Part shown: one piece after another, positions 47,924-47,944 of the stretch
Layout: every line of letters begins with the position of its first letter
Numbering within the stretch: position 1 is the first letter of the stretch
Assembly: GCA_964649795.1 (NCBI GenBank)
Contig: CAZYQY010000004.1
Location: 1 to 47,944, forward strand
Direction: 5' to 3'
Source of the DNA: JABMPX01 sp964649795
GTDB lineage: Bacteria; Patescibacteriota; Minisyncoccia; Portnoybacterales; UBA2143
DNA: 47,944 bases
Made by a program: the position numbers and the translations under genes
The notes under the pieces: model-generated
What the model was told of the DNA's origin: nothing
The model's database searches: none
Seen by the model: the letters and a program-made list of their open reading frames with translations, nothing else

Positions 47924-47944
47924 TTTACATACTCCCTTATAGTC

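Overview
This AT-rich window is densely packed with genes and looks like a chromosomal piece from a Candidate Phyla Radiation (Patescibacteria) bacterium, probably Parcubacteria-like. The evidence is the compact informational genes (valyl-tRNA synthetase of 690 aa, IF-2 of 502 aa), the mix of lone conserved families common in that group (VanW-like, PAP2, DUF4446, VirB2-like pilins, PilM/PilN), many single tRNA genes, and few Shine-Dalgarno sites. Stops are consistent with the standard bacterial code, with TGA used as a stop. The exact lineage cannot be fixed from this sequence. A run of 100 Ns (8226..8325) shows that the sequence is a scaffold.

Layout. 1-5.6 kb: end of a type IV pilus operon (pilM, pilN, minus strand), comFC, three tRNAs, a membrane protein, recG and a DksA-like zinc-finger protein. 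5.6-10.6 kb (minus strand): an envelope cluster with a family-2 glycosyltransferase, a membrane-anchored protein, a secreted glycosidase-like protein with FG-GAP-type repeats (interrupted by the gap), and a DUF218-like protein. 10.6-17.2 kb: tRNA-Glu, tsaD (preceded by a 62-nt palindrome and carrying a 69-nt in-frame palindromic insert), valS, a PrsW-like protease, hsp20 and a VanW protein. 17.2-22.2 kb: PAP2 phosphatase, tRNA-Leu, an SPFH protein paired with a lectin-like secreted protein, and a multi-pass GT-C-like enzyme. 22.2-28.3 kb (minus strand): a tight operon of metallo-beta-lactamase-fold protein, small membrane protein, gyrA, methyltransferase, solute-binding lipoprotein and two VirB2-like proteins. 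28.3-32.7 kb: S1-domain protein, ftsH, three tRNAs, an RluD-type pseudouridine synthase, rplS and tRNA-Leu.

32.7-42.1 kb is the standout region: one 17-gene minus-strand array encoding thioredoxin, thioredoxin-reductase-like flavoprotein, a 50-aa ferredoxin, then a complete membrane-bound oxidoreductase of the Mbh/Mbx (group 4 [NiFe]-hydrogenase-related) family with its Mrp-antiporter module. The catalytic subunit has only the first Cys of each CxxC nickel-binding motif (CxxE and CxxD instead), so it is unlikely to be a hydrogenase. It resembles the sulfur-linked Mbx/Mbs complexes of Thermococcales in this respect and in gene order. I infer a ferredoxin-driven ion pump coupled to thiol or sulfur redox chemistry.

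42.1-47.9 kb: a relic of rplS, murC, tRNA-Val, tRNA-Ser, a DUF4446 protein, infB, rbfA, tRNA-Cys, tRNA-Leu, a 3D-domain cell-wall protein, tRNA-Gly, tRNA-Phe, a small coiled-coil protein and tRNA-Ala. Sixteen tRNA genes are present in total; several sit directly against the start codon of the next gene, and several promoters place the predicted transcription start on or beside the start codon. This suggests that leaderless translation is common here.
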